NCBI GenBank assembly: GCA_018389105.1
Contig: JACATO010000982.1
Coordinates: 92,001-156,000, forward strand
Direction: 5' to 3'
Source of the DNA: Nautilus pompilius
Taxonomy: Eukaryota; Mollusca; Cephalopoda; Nautilida; Nautilidae
DNA: 64,000 nucleotides
The stretch's first letter is position 1. The number at the start of each line of letters is the position of its first letter. Under the pieces are notes generated by a model. It made no database searches and had not been told where the DNA came from. It saw only the letters and a program-made list of their open reading frames with translations. The position numbers and the translations under genes were made by a program. Of the stretch, positions 63,700 to 64,000 are shown piece by piece.

Positions 63700-64000
63700 G
63701 TAAGCAATGTAAGGTTGATTTTTCACCACCTGTTAAGTAGATTTATGTCATGGCGATTAATGATTTCAGTAAATCTGTCCATGAATTCTGGAGGAACAAT
63801 TGGATCAGGACTGCTTCACATGGAAAGGAATCAGTGACTGTGTAATGAAGGTTTTTTTTTTGGTAAAATATGTTATTAGCGTTTTGAGAAGCTGAAAGAG
63901 CAGCTGCAAAATGAAAGATAAAAAAAATCTTCTGTTTTAAGTAGAGAAGAAAAGGGAACCTGATTAAAGGGGTTTTATTAGATCTGTGACTTTTGAAAGA

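Overview
The window is eukaryotic nuclear DNA from an animal: AT-rich, with long introns, tRNA-derived SINEs, Tc1/mariner and pogo-type DNA transposon remnants, and many microsatellites. One host gene fills it, on the plus strand: the 5' three-fifths to two-thirds of a reelin (RELN) orthologue. Insects and nematodes are not known to carry reelin, and the protein is clearly diverged from vertebrate reelin, so a lophotrochozoan, probably a mollusc, is my best inference. I cannot name the species from sequence alone.

I reconstructed 41 coding exons with consistent reading phase at every junction (7,093 coding bases, 2,364 complete codons). In order they encode a signal peptide and Reeler domain (exons 1-3), the N-terminal region before the repeats (exons 4-9), and reelin repeats in the order subrepeat A - EGF - subrepeat B. 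These are R1 (EGF in exons 15/16), R2 (EGF in 20/21), R3 (EGF in 26/27), R4 (EGF in 31/32), R5 (EGF in 38) and the first part of R6A (exon 41). The rest of R6, R7, R8 and the basic C-terminus lie beyond base 64000. All introns follow GT-AG except introns 1 and 14, which use GC-AG donors. A pyrimidine tract plus AG just before the start codon suggests a non-coding first exon upstream of the window.

The introns hold the accessory DNA. There are eight copies of a short (70-104 bp) palindromic MITE-like element and about eight or nine SINE copies with a shared core. I see a nearly full-length but dead mariner (11420-12698), a second mariner remnant, three Tc1-like remnants and three pogo/Tigger-type remnants. 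There is also a decayed integrase-core gene with a Cys-rich tail, and a perfect palindrome enclosing a CA microsatellite. No second intact gene, no RNA gene, no CRISPR array and no prokaryotic feature was found.

Reelin is a secreted matrix glycoprotein; in vertebrates it signals through lipoprotein receptors (ApoER2/VLDLR). Sequence features bearing on that biology include a retained cysteine at the vertebrate inter-chain disulfide site (exon 37) and a shortened linker where vertebrate reelin is cut N-terminally (exon 23/24 junction).
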